A stretch of 25,480 nt of DNA from a virus. Location of the stretch: the IMG/VR virus record IMGVR_UViG_3300029309_000316, positions 1 through 25,480 of that record; one strand, 5' to 3'. Every line of letters begins with the position of its first letter. Within the stretch, counting starts at the first letter, position 1. The notes beneath the pieces are model-generated. The model ran no database searches. It was given only the letters and a program-made list of their open reading frames with translations, and was not told where the DNA came from. The translations under genes were made by a program, and so were the position numbers. Below are positions 1-9,500 of the stretch, piece after piece.

Positions 1-875
1 GATGTTTCTTTTGGTATTGTATAACCAGTCGAGTTCTGTATTTGCTTGTATATTTTTTGCTCTTCTTCGGCAGCTTTTAAACCGTCTTTTTCTAACTGCT
101 CTCTATCTTCTAAACTAAAGTTTTTTCTATTTGATAAATACCCTTGTATTTCATCTGCTGTACCTGTAAAAGCAACCTCACCGTCTTTTTTTATATTGTA
201 CGTTAAAGTCCCTTGTTTTCTTGCACCACTAGCATTGATTTCTAAACCTATGTTTTTATAAGCTACATTAGCTCTTCTTAAATCATCGTTTTCAAATCTT
301 TGTTTACCTGTACCTCTAGCACGTGTGTCAGCACCAACTAAAACGTTATAACCAACACCTTCTTTAATAACATTTTCTTTTGCTCTATCTAAATCTGCTT
401 TTAGTATGTTTAACTGAGCAATAGAAGAATCACTACCATCAAGAGTTATGTTTTCAGTACTTCCATCAGGTCTTTTAATGACAACGCTATTACCTCTTGT
501 TGGTTCAATACCAAAGTCTACATCATCATATTCTTGTCTAAACCTAGCTACAATGTCATCATTATTTTTTGAAGCCCAAGTTACAGAGTTACGCCAATCA
601 AAATCACTGTTTTTATTCATTGCAGCAACCTCTTTTGCTTCTGCTTCTTTTCTATCTTTTTCGTCTTGTGCCGCTTGCTTTTTATCTTCTTCAATTTTTT
701 GATTAGCCAGCTTTTGCCTTTCTATTTCCTGAGCTTTTTGCTGAGCATACACAGATTGTCTGTTTTTTATAAAAGTATCAATTAAAGCTTGAGCTCGCTG
801 CACAGGAACCCTATCAGCTTTCATTTGAGCTACCGCATCTTTAAGTTTTTGTTTATCTTGAGGATTTAAATACAT
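1..875 (-). CDS. N-terminal part of a large internal virion-like protein (cut by window edge)
   Basis: The reading frame starts at ATG 875 and stays open to base 1, giving 291 visible residues. I do not recognise its full function. Residues 1 to about 90 are strongly helical and charged, with many K, Q, E and A, and are probably coiled coil. A mixed alpha/beta stretch follows, with a short strand-turn pattern (VVIKRPDGS) near residue 125. The start lies 1 bp downstream of the stop of the EF-hand gene, so the two are probably cotranslated. It has no signal peptide or membrane segment in the visible part. Its place after the two internal-protein genes suggests a third ejected virion protein. 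In related phages this position often holds a very large protein (lysozyme or virion RNA polymerase fusions), but nothing visible here proves either. Confidence 0.75.
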   Translation of the reverse strand, partial: MYLNPQDKQKLKDAVAQMKADRVPVQRAQALIDTFIKNRQSVYAQQKAQEIERQKLANQKIEEDKKQAAQDEKDRKEAEAKEVAAMNKNSDFDWRNSVTWASKNNDDIVARFRQEYDDVDFGIEPTRGNSVVIKRPDGSTENITLDGSDSSIAQLNILKADLDRAKENVIKEGVGYNVLVGADTRARGTGKQRFENDDLRRANVAYKNIGLEINASGARKQGTLTYNIKKDGEVAFTGTADEIQGYLSNRKNFSLEDREQLEKDGLKAAEEEQKIYKQIQNSTGYTIPKET

Positions 876-876
876 A

Positions 877-2022
877 TTAAATTAAACCGTAAGTGTTTAG
901 TTGACCAGATTCTTTTTTATAAGCTTGAGCTATGTCTGCTCTTGCGCCGCCATAGTTTTTTTCTAGTATAGATGTATAGTAATTACCAACAGCTTTTTTA
1001 GTGATACTTTCTTCATAATAATCATTTTTAGGATTAACTAACGCATCAAATATTTTGTCACTATCTTCTTGTGATATAAGTTTAGCTTCTTCCATAGATA
1101 TTTTACCATTACCATCTGTATCGTAAACCTGACCGCTAGACGACACAGTATCTATGCCTAGCGCTTGATATGACAAACCACCAATGTAATCTTTAATATT
1201 TTCAGCCATAGTAGCTTCACCAGTAAATACGTTGTCATTTAATATAGACTGTATGTTTGCTGTTTCTAAAACTTGCATTACTTTTCTGTTTGTTTCGTCT
1301 TTATTAAATTCTTTATATTTATCATTGTCTGTACTTAAACCTTCGTTTATAGCAGCTTCATTCATTAAAACCTCGTTTATACCTAATAAATCATTATGAG
1401 TTTTAACATCTCTTTTTGAGTCATCTAATATTTTTTCAAGATCACCTTTGCTATATAGCTTGCCATCAGGACCTTTTATTTTAGATACACCGTCTTCAAA
1501 CACAACTTCAGTATTAGAGTCTAGTATAGAGTTTAATAGGTTTTGTGTATCTGAATCTAAACCTTTTATTAAGTTTGGCAAAGCTTTACCATCAACACTT
1601 TTTGTATCTATAGTTTGAGCTACTTCTTTTCTAAAATCTACCCATGTTGCAGTGTCTGAGCTAAGGTTATTTAATTGGCCTAATAACTTTTGCTCTTCTT
1701 CTTTGTTTCCGTCTTGAACAGCTTTGTCGTATTTGGCTTGTAAATCTTCTACTTGAGGTCTATAAGCGTTTAAATAATTTTCGTTTAAAGCGCCGCTTCT
1801 ATCTAATACTTTTGTAGCAAGATCTTGTCCTGTTTTTTTACCATCAGATATTCTTTTAGCTTCTGTTTTAGCATCAGTCTCTCTTTTATTAGCTAAATCA
1901 GTACCTAACTTATTAAGGTCTTTACCAATTTTACCAATAACATCTACTCCTCTTTGACCAAAGCTTTTTTGTGCTTCAGACATTTTAGCAGCTTTATATG
2001 CGTTTACTAAATTTACATTCAT
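877..2022 (-). CDS. Putative internal virion protein with one EF-hand loop
   Basis: This is a 381-residue soluble protein without signal peptide or membrane segment. Residues 15-70 and 85-120 are charged, helical and coiled-coil-like. Residues 301-312 (DTDGNGKISMEE) match the canonical EF-hand calcium loop: Asp, Asp and Asn at positions 1, 3 and 5, Gly at 6, Ile at 8 and Glu at 12. Helix-forming sequence follows, but the segment before it is rich in Ser and Gly, so a full two-helix EF-hand is less certain. The gene lies between the T7 gp14-like protein (7 bp gap) and the next large protein (1 bp gap). That setting suggests a minor capsid-internal or ejected protein. The ATG at 2022 has an A-rich leader and no Shine-Dalgarno. 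The virion role is inferred from context; the calcium loop is read directly. Confidence 0.75.
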   Translation of the reverse strand: MNVNLVNAYKAAKMSEAQKSFGQRGVDVIGKIGKDLNKLGTDLANKRETDAKTEAKRISDGKKTGQDLATKVLDRSGALNENYLNAYRPQVEDLQAKYDKAVQDGNKEEEQKLLGQLNNLSSDTATWVDFRKEVAQTIDTKSVDGKALPNLIKGLDSDTQNLLNSILDSNTEVVFEDGVSKIKGPDGKLYSKGDLEKILDDSKRDVKTHNDLLGINEVLMNEAAINEGLSTDNDKYKEFNKDETNRKVMQVLETANIQSILNDNVFTGEATMAENIKDYIGGLSYQALGIDTVSSSGQVYDTDGNGKISMEEAKLISQEDSDKIFDALVNPKNDYYEESITKKAVGNYYTSILEKNYGGARADIAQAYKKESGQLNTYGLI

Positions 2023-2029
2023 ATCTTTA

Positions 2030-2686
2030 TTATTGTTTTTTCCAGAAAGGATTTTGGAAATCCATTTTACCTCCTACACCACCAGTTAAAGCACTAGTAA
2101 CACCTCCAGCTGCTTGCGATATTCCGTCGTACATTTGTTGATTAGCAACTTGCTCTTTCATATTTGCAGCTTGCATATCGGCAGCGTCCATACCCATAAG
2201 TGTAGATATTTTGTTTTCTTCAGCTTGTCTCTTTTGCATTTCACCTCCTATTTGCATGTCTTGTATTCTACTAGCCTCAGCTCTTTCTAATTGTTGATTA
2301 GCTTGCTCTTGTTTACCAATAGATATAGAAGCAGTCTTAGCGTCCATAGCACCTTGATTAGCTAGTGTTTGTGCTAACGCCGCTATACCAGAACTACCTG
2401 CTGATTGTTTCATTTGGTTTAATATATTTGCTTGGCTTTGTTGCTGTTGTTCTTTTATAAACTCTGCTTCTTGCTGGTTAACTGTTAAGTCCTCCATTTT
2501 ATTTTCCATGTTCATGTAAGGATTGCTAGTATCTAAAGCTGCAAAATCTGCTTTTCTTTTCATCATTGATGCTTTTGCTTCAGCAGCTTCAGCTTCAGCA
2601 GCTTTTCTTCTTTTATTTGCACCAATAGCTTTAGCTACACCAGCACCAACAGATACAGCAGCAGCACCGACTAGTAAAAAACTCAT
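2030..2686 (-). CDS. Putative internal virion (ejection) protein, T7 gp14-like in build
   Basis: This 218-residue protein opens with a hydrophobic Gly/Ala/Val segment (residues 3-22) followed at once by a basic cluster (NKRRK). The rest is almost entirely polar helix rich in Q, A, M and E, with a conserved-looking core around SNPYMNMENKMEDLTVNQQ (residues 55-73) and SGIAALAQ (98-105). A short hydrophobic N-terminus followed by long Q/A-rich helix is the architecture of podophage internal core and ejection proteins such as T7 gp14 and P22 gp7. Those proteins are released with the DNA and help it cross the envelope. I recall similar sequences beside tail-hub genes in uncultured marine phages, but could not search. 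The family assignment is inference. Confidence 0.75.
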   Translation of the reverse strand: MSFLLVGAAAVSVGAGVAKAIGANKRRKAAEAEAAEAKASMMKRKADFAALDTSNPYMNMENKMEDLTVNQQEAEFIKEQQQQSQANILNQMKQSAGSSGIAALAQTLANQGAMDAKTASISIGKQEQANQQLERAEASRIQDMQIGGEMQKRQAEENKISTLMGMDAADMQAANMKEQVANQQMYDGISQAAGGVTSALTGGVGGKMDFQNPFWKKQ

Positions 2687-2689
2687 AGT

Positions 2690-3142
2690 TTATTTATTTT
2701 GATTAATGTATTCTTCATATTCTTTTATATCTTTTGCAACAATGTCTTTTTCTAATTGTTGTATATCTTGTGTGTTTGTTGGGTTTTTATGTATGTTAAC
2801 AAATATGCTATTATCATTTGCATATATAACTCTTTTAGTACCTGGTTTTGCAACCACATAACAAGGCGCAACATAATCTTCTATACCTTTTTCTGTAGCT
2901 ACTGATATGTGACCTGACAATAAAAACCATACATGTAAGTGTTTATGTATAGCTCCTACTACAACAGAGCCTTTTTCCATTGACATTTGTCTAACATATA
3001 TACCGTCTGCAAAAGTATGTTTTAAAGGAAAGTGTTTAGAATCTTGATGAGTTACAATATCTACCTCATCAGCTTTATTTATCAATGCCGTTTGAAAATT
3101 TAAAATTTTCTCACGAGTAGATAATTTTACATCTTTATTCAT
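2690..3142 (-). CDS. Cupin-fold protein of phage type
   Basis: This 150-residue protein has a central beta-rich cupin-like segment (about residues 35-118). The first motif appears as HKHLH (66-70) followed by WFLLSGHISV, matching the His-x-His and Gly turn of cupin motif 1. The usual motif-1 Glu is not in place. In motif 2, PGTKR (100-104), the usual metal-binding His is replaced by Arg104; His118 lies further on. Metal binding may therefore be altered or absent. Substrate and role are unknown. It sits between a small virion protein and the internal proteins, so it may be a virion component or an enzyme or sugar-binding factor made late. The leader holds a 41-bp gap with an AT-only palindrome. 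The fold call is good; the function is open. Confidence 0.75.
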   Translation of the reverse strand: MNKDVKLSTREKILNFQTALINKADEVDIVTHQDSKHFPLKHTFADGIYVRQMSMEKGSVVVGAIHKHLHVWFLLSGHISVATEKGIEDYVAPCYVVAKPGTKRVIYANDNSIFVNIHKNPTNTQDIQQLEKDIVAKDIKEYEEYINQNK

Positions 3143-3147
3143 ATTTA

Positions 3148-3165
3148 ATTTAATTATAATTAAAT
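3148..3165. repeat. 18-bp AT-only perfect palindrome in the gap before the cupin gene
   Basis: The sequence ATTTAATTATAATTAAAT is its own reverse complement. It lies 5 bp upstream of the cupin start codon, in one of the few real gaps between genes. It could be a weak regulator site or simply the low-complexity A/T leader typical of starts in this phage. Confidence 0.4.
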
Positions 3166-3183
3166 AATCACACTTTTTTTACA

Positions 3184-3525
3184 TTATTTACTACTTTCAA
3201 ACATATCTACAGCAACTCCAAACAGTTCAGATTTTATTGTACTTGTGTTTTTCATTTTTACTTCTGCAAAATAACCTAAAATACTACTTAAATTAGCCTT
3301 ATTATCTTTCATAAAAAATATAAAAGACCCACTAGGTGGTACTGCTAAATGGTTTTGTATAGTTATGGCGTTACCACTTATACCTGTTATTGTACCAATA
3401 CTAACTATATTAGACTGTGTAGCTATTGAAAAACTACCAGAAGAACTAGTTGGCACGTAGTATGCAAAATCACCTACTTGGCAAGATACGTTTAATGGTT
3501 GGCTAAATGTTAATGTTACTGGCAT
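3184..3525 (-). CDS. Small conserved virion-associated protein beside the tail-hub gene
   Basis: This 113-residue protein has a beta-rich first half (residues 1-75, with many S, T, V and I) and a conserved-looking tail including FFMKDNKANLSS (69-80) and ELFGVAVDMFESSK at the C-terminus. I recall this C-terminal pattern in small proteins next to the giant hub or stabilisation protein in uncultured marine phages, where no function is assigned. Its start is 1 bp after the stop of the 2453-residue gene, so it is probably translationally coupled to it and may act as a small partner in the same tail structure. No enzyme motif, membrane segment or signal peptide is seen. Confidence 0.7.
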   Translation of the reverse strand: MPVTLTFSQPLNVSCQVGDFAYYVPTSSSGSFSIATQSNIVSIGTITGISGNAITIQNHLAVPPSGSFIFFMKDNKANLSSILGYFAEVKMKNTSTIKSELFGVAVDMFESSK

Positions 3526-3526
3526 G

Positions 3527-6500
3527 TTATGTTATTGTTATAAAATTAGGTTGTAGTATTACGTTACCGTCAGGTATTGAAGCTGTAGACTTTCTACCAT
3601 AGCTATTTACTTTTATTACACCTGTTACAGTTACAACTGTAGCCGCTTCATTTATAGTTGCTACAGCGCTTTTTAAAGTATAATCGTAGTCACTAGTAAA
3701 TTCTATTGTTTCTTCTTGAGGAATAGCAGCTGTTGTATTCGCACTTAAAGTAACGCTATCGTTAGTTGTAACAGTAATTACTGTTGTACCTACAGGTATT
3801 GCTTCGTGAGAAGCTACCATACCAACCTTTATACCCGCTGTATCTGCTATATGTATAGTGTTAACATTAGAGTTTTCATCAGATATAGGTTTAGCTTTTG
3901 TTAAAGAACCTTTGAAATCTCTTACTGTAGGTTGTCTATCAAGTGTCATTGTACCTGATGATTTTGTATAAGTAAATGTAAAAGCTCTTTCACCAGAAGT
4001 TTCACCTAACTGTGTTAACTCAGTAGCACTATGTATAGTTGTACTACCACTTGCATTTAAGTTTGTTTTAGTTGTAGGTGTAAAAGTTTGATTACCTGTT
4101 TCTTCTAAAACTGTAAAGTTTAACTCGTTTATAGCATTAGGCACGCTACTGTCTAAAGCTAAACTACCAGCAGAGCATATAATACTATATGTACCAGCGC
4201 CATTGCTAGGTATTGCAACAGTAAAATCTTTTTGAAATACGCCAACAACACTAGTTTGATCTGAAGTAGCAAAGGTTGAGGTTAATACGTTACCACTTCC
4301 TTCTAGCGCTTCAAAAGTTTGGTTTGAAAAATTATAAGTTGAATCAACTGCATTACCAGCTGCGTTTAATTTAGCTACTTGTAAACCAAAGTTACCAGTT
4401 GCGTTTGATCTTACTAATATACCCTTACTACTAGACAAAATAGCATTAGGACTAGTTAAAACGTTTGTTATTCTATTGCTTACAGTAGGCAATGCTTTTA
4501 CTTCGTAAGTAAATCTAATGTCATGTAACAATGCGTCAAAGTCAGAAGGATCTGGGTCTAGACCTGATATACCAACTGGAGGTGTATAAGATATTTCTAT
4601 TGTAGAGCTTTTTATTCTGTTTGTTTGTCCAGTTGCAGTATGCATTGTGTTTATAACATTAAAAGCATATTGATTTTCATAACCTAAGTTTGCTGTTAAA
4701 GGGTTCCAAAATACATTAACACCTTTGTCACTACCTTGTAAAGGGCTTAAATGACTATCGTTTGTTGAAGTAACTGTATACGTAGCAACTATTGTAGATT
4801 GATTACCTGCTACAACACCAGAGTGTTTGTTAGTGTTAGACATTGAAGAATAGCCGTTAGCAGAAACGTGTGAAATACTACTACCACCAACAGAAACTGA
4901 AGAGTTGTTTTGAGGTGTAAAGCTAACTCTAAAAACAGAAGTTCTGTTAGGTGTATTAGCTACTATAGGTGGTGTTGAAGCAGAACTCTTTAAATCAACA
5001 TCTACAAATATAGTTTTATCAGAACTAGGCATTGTAAAAGAGTTGTAAGATATTCTTACAGAAACTCTGTTACCAGGATCACCAGCTATACCTTGATTAA
5101 AAAATTCAACTTGACTAACTTCAGGATCTGCGTTCCAACCCGAGGCCTTAGTGTAAATATAAATTGTTGAATTACCAGAGCCGCTAGTTGTAAGCGTACC
5201 ACCTGGAACTTCAAAGTCTGCAGCGTCTAAATCAAAACCAGAGTATTGAGCAACTTGTTGTGAGTTTAAAACCATGTTACTTATAGTATCAGTTACAATG
5301 CCGTTACCTGTTGGTTGTTGCTCTGTCATTGTAGGTGTTGAGCTAGGACCAAGGAACCTAAATGTAGAAGGATCAGCGCCGCTAGAGTCCCAGTTAGTAC
5401 CATCAGAAGCTGTGCTATTAACTTTTACTGTTATTTTAAATATTCTACCTGTACTACCACTTGAGCTTATAGAAGCAACACCTAAGCCTTGAACAGAAAA
5501 CTCTCTTTGGTCTAAGTTAGCGTCTGTAGATGTAACTCCTTTTAAACTAGCAAACCACTTGCCTTCTTTTTCTTTAAACTCTATGTTTTCAGCGTCTTGT
5601 AAATCTGTTTTTAAATTGTCTAAGTACCAACCAGCTTTGGCGTTTAAGTTGTAATACTCACCATCTGTATAATTAACACCGCCTTGAGTTACGGTTGAAA
5701 ACTCAGTTATTCTAGCCTGCGTGCCTTCGTAGTTTATTAAGTTAAAACTTTTTACAGAGCTAGGCATCTCGTTAAATATCATTGTAATATCAGAAAAATA
5801 TTGAACGCCGTAAAAATTGTTAACAGTGTTGTTAGTATGATGTTTCCACATTGAACCTTGTCTAAATGTGTAATACTCATTATTTAAACTAACACCAAAC
5901 TCTAAACCATTAAAGTCCTTAAAGCTTGTCCAACCTTGAGCTCTATCAGACCAACTAATAGTTGTTGTAGTAGGTCTATATTGATACCTGCCGTTCATTT
6001 GGGCCAGCGTTAAATTATACTCTGATTTTTTATCATCGTAACTACCTATAGCAAAGTTTATATCTTTTAAATTATCGTTAAAATAATCTTTCATACCAGC
6101 TTCAGATATTACACTTATGCTAGATCCACCTTGTAGTTTAAGAACCTGGCTTCTCATTTGATCACACCAGTATATAGCGTCAGATGTAACAGACACAGAC
6201 TCTGGGTTTGTAGATATACCGTAGTCACCAGGTATTGGTGTTGCGTTACCTAAAACTTTATTGCTAGCAGAAACGTTAGCACCACCATCAGCATTAAATA
6301 AAGCATCTTTATTTGTTAATATACTTAATATTTTATCTTCACAAAAAGCTAAAGTGTTAGTATTTCTAGCTACAATTTTTTGTATGCTACCATGACTTGG
6401 GTTTAAGTCTTTTGTTATTGGCTCTGCTTGTATAAACTGGTTTAAATTATTAGTACCACTAATAGAGTTAAATATACCAGACCATATAAAACCACTAGCT

Positions 6501-9500
6501 CTATGCTCTTCGGCATATTCCTGAGCGGCTACAGAAGATGCTTTTACACCGTTTGCTATTTGCGTTAAAGCAAAACCATCTCTAACTCTATCTGACTCTA
6601 TACCGTTACCAAAAGCAAAACAATTACTCCAACCTAATTTTAAAGGATTAAAATGTGGAGCTCTCCATGGTACAGGGCCTCCTTGAGGATCTGTAGGCGA
6701 CTTACCTGTTAATATTCCTACAGCTGTAGCACCAGCAGCGTAGTTGCCAGACTCTTTTACAATGTACAAAGATATACATGAACCGTCGTACCTATCAATT
6801 GCTACTATTTGATTGTGGTTAATAGCGTCAGTTAAGCCCATTGTATTGTCAATAGTATTTCTAACAGTTAAGTTGGTAATATCTTTGTTGCCATCTTGAT
6901 TTACAGCTGTTACTTCATATATTACATCTGTAATACCATCAGCTGCTAAATGAAAATTGCCAGATGGATTTCTAACTTTAAATGTAGAGCCAAGAGGTAT
7001 TAACAACTCATTGTTGTCAGCATCAACATCAAGAGGTAAACAACCTGTAGCTTCGTAATAAATATCTAGTCCTATATCTTCTTTTGGTTCAGTTTCCCAT
7101 ATAGCAGGGTTTTCTGTAGATAATTCAGAGCCACCGCTTTCTGAAACGTAGTCTTCTCTTAAAATATCTATAGCAGTTGTGCTACCACCATCATGTCTCA
7201 TTAAGCTTAATACGTCAAACTCTTTTGGGTCCATTGGTCCACCACCATCAAGTTTTTCAAACATAACATTAAAGAAACTACTTTTACAACCAGTTTTATG
7301 AGGTTTACAGTTTTTACAACCACTAGTTCTTGCAAAATTATAAACTTCAGCTGCACCACCTCTGTCTATAACTTTATAAGCTGTTTGTGTTGGGTCATCT
7401 CTAAACCTAAATATAGTTCCAGATGTTTTCATTAACTCGTAAAACTTGTGTATTCTTGACTGTGCAGCGCTGTGATCTGCAAACCAACCCATAAAGCCAA
7501 AGTATATTCTACTATAACTAGAGTAATGTCTTATACCACCACAGTCATCACCTCCTTGAGTACCATAACCACTTCCCGGTGTTGCTGGATCTCCACTGTG
7601 TGTGAAGTGAACACCATTTCTATTGTTATGGTGAGGATGTCCTGATGACTTCCAATTATATCCATTTACTTTTATACCTTCTATATAAAGTCTATCACCG
7701 CTAAAAGACTCCCACCAATCTTTTGTTCTGCTGTTAGAGTTGTTATTACCACAATGGCCAAACTCATGTCCTCCACCAGCCGTGAAGCTAGCAAAACCAC
7801 CACCACTGAAAAAGTTTGCGTTAAACTTTGTGCTTTGACCGCTTTGACCTGAGTATGTTACGTTACCTGATCTATTAAAAGGGTGAGTATGGCCAGCTGT
7901 ACTTGTAGCTGTTCTTGTAGGGTGTTTTTGAAAGTTTTGATTATTTCTATTTCTTGGACCAACTAAAAGCCTTATGTCAAAAGAGTCTTGTATACTTAAA
8001 GCTATTGAAGGATCTTGATCTACCATTACAGCGTCTTTTAATAATAGGTCTTTGTAAATTTTTACAAAAAACCTACCGTTAAATTCTGGTCTGTTAGTAA
8101 CAACATCTTCTCTTAACTCTAAAGAATAATTAATAGTACCAGACAATATAGAAGACATGTCTGCTTCATCACCAAACTTAGTAGCAATTCTTATACTAGT
8201 GTCGTTACCACTATTACTAGCAAGTCCTTTTATACTAACAACTTGAACCCAGTCAGTTGTTGCTGTATTACCACCTGAAGATCCTACTATTCTAGCATAA
8301 CCAAAACCACTAGATATTTTTGACCAAGTATCTGCTAAAAACTTATCTCTATCGCCAAAACCAGCTTCAAAATTAGCTTTAGAAAATATAAAATTAACAG
8401 CATTTTTATTTACCGACGCAACTTGCGAGTCCATAACAATTGAACCATGACTAACTTTTTTAGTTTTTATATAATCAGGCGCGTCGTTTTCAATAGCTAT
8501 AATTTTATATCTAGCTCTTTCTAACACAGGAATATCTGAGTCGTGTTGTTTTTTAAGTATTAAGTAAGTATCTATATCTACTTTATTTCTTTCAGCTGAT
8601 GGAAAGCTAATCCAAACGTTACCATCTTCAGCATCGTACCAACGGTCCATCGCTAAATTGTAATACTCGTTAGAAGTTTCTTTTATATAATACTTTAAAT
8701 ACTTAGCCCAACTAGGAACAGTAGTACCAGTATAGTCTAATCTAGTTCTTATTTGGTTTAAATTAACAGACCATTTTTTATCTAACGTTATACTACTACT
8801 TTTCTTAGGAACAAGCACTGGTGTTTCTCTACCGCACTTATCACCAAAAACTACACCTAATTGATATGTTCTAAGTGTTTTAATAGAAGGTAAACCGTTT
8901 GCGCTAGGCTGTTTATAGTTTTCTCCAAAACCGTGATAAAAAGAAACTCCTAAGTCAATATCGCCAGACAAGCTGTAATTTTGTTTGTAGTTACCAAAAA
9001 CAAGTCTGTTACCTGTTATAGCTAAAGCTTTAGCGCTTTTAGGTACGTTATCATAAGGTCTTAATAATTGATTAGACTCAACAAGAGCGTGTATCATTTC
9101 AGACGTTATGGTATAAGCACCTCTGTTTCTATTATTAGTTCTATCTGGCCACTCTGGATTGTCGTTTTTTGATGTTAAAGTTTTTACAGTGTAAATAGCT
9201 GGTGATGACTCTTCTTTGTATAATAAGTCTATAGCTACAACTTCTGCAGGCACTAAACTAAACTCATGAAAATAATCTTTTAGAGTTATAAATTTAACTC
9301 TATTTGTCATACCTATGTTAAAACCTTTTTTACATACGTAGTCAAAGTCACCTGGTATAAAAGCTACTTGTGTCCAAGGTGCATAAGCAGAATACTCACC
9401 ATCTACGTATTTGTATCTATATGAAAATCTAGGAAACTTAAATTCAAATAAATTAGCATCACTTTCTAATCTCAATGCAAAATCAGTATCTACGTTTTGA

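Noticed and set aside
3148-3165. AT palindrome as replication origin
   Set aside because: There are no iterons, no replication gene nearby and the sequence is only A/T; it is more likely leader sequence or a minor regulator site.
6995-7060. DVDADNNE in the hub protein as a second EF-hand
   Set aside because: Position 6 is not Gly and there is no Glu at position 12; the surrounding sequence is beta-like, so it is probably a turn.
7754-7768. HEFGH (residues 1041-1045 of the hub protein) as an HExxH zinc protease site
   Set aside because: It lies in a glycine-rich, low-complexity segment with no helix for the motif and no third ligand at the expected distance in a zincin pattern. It is treated as part of the Cys/His-rich insert.
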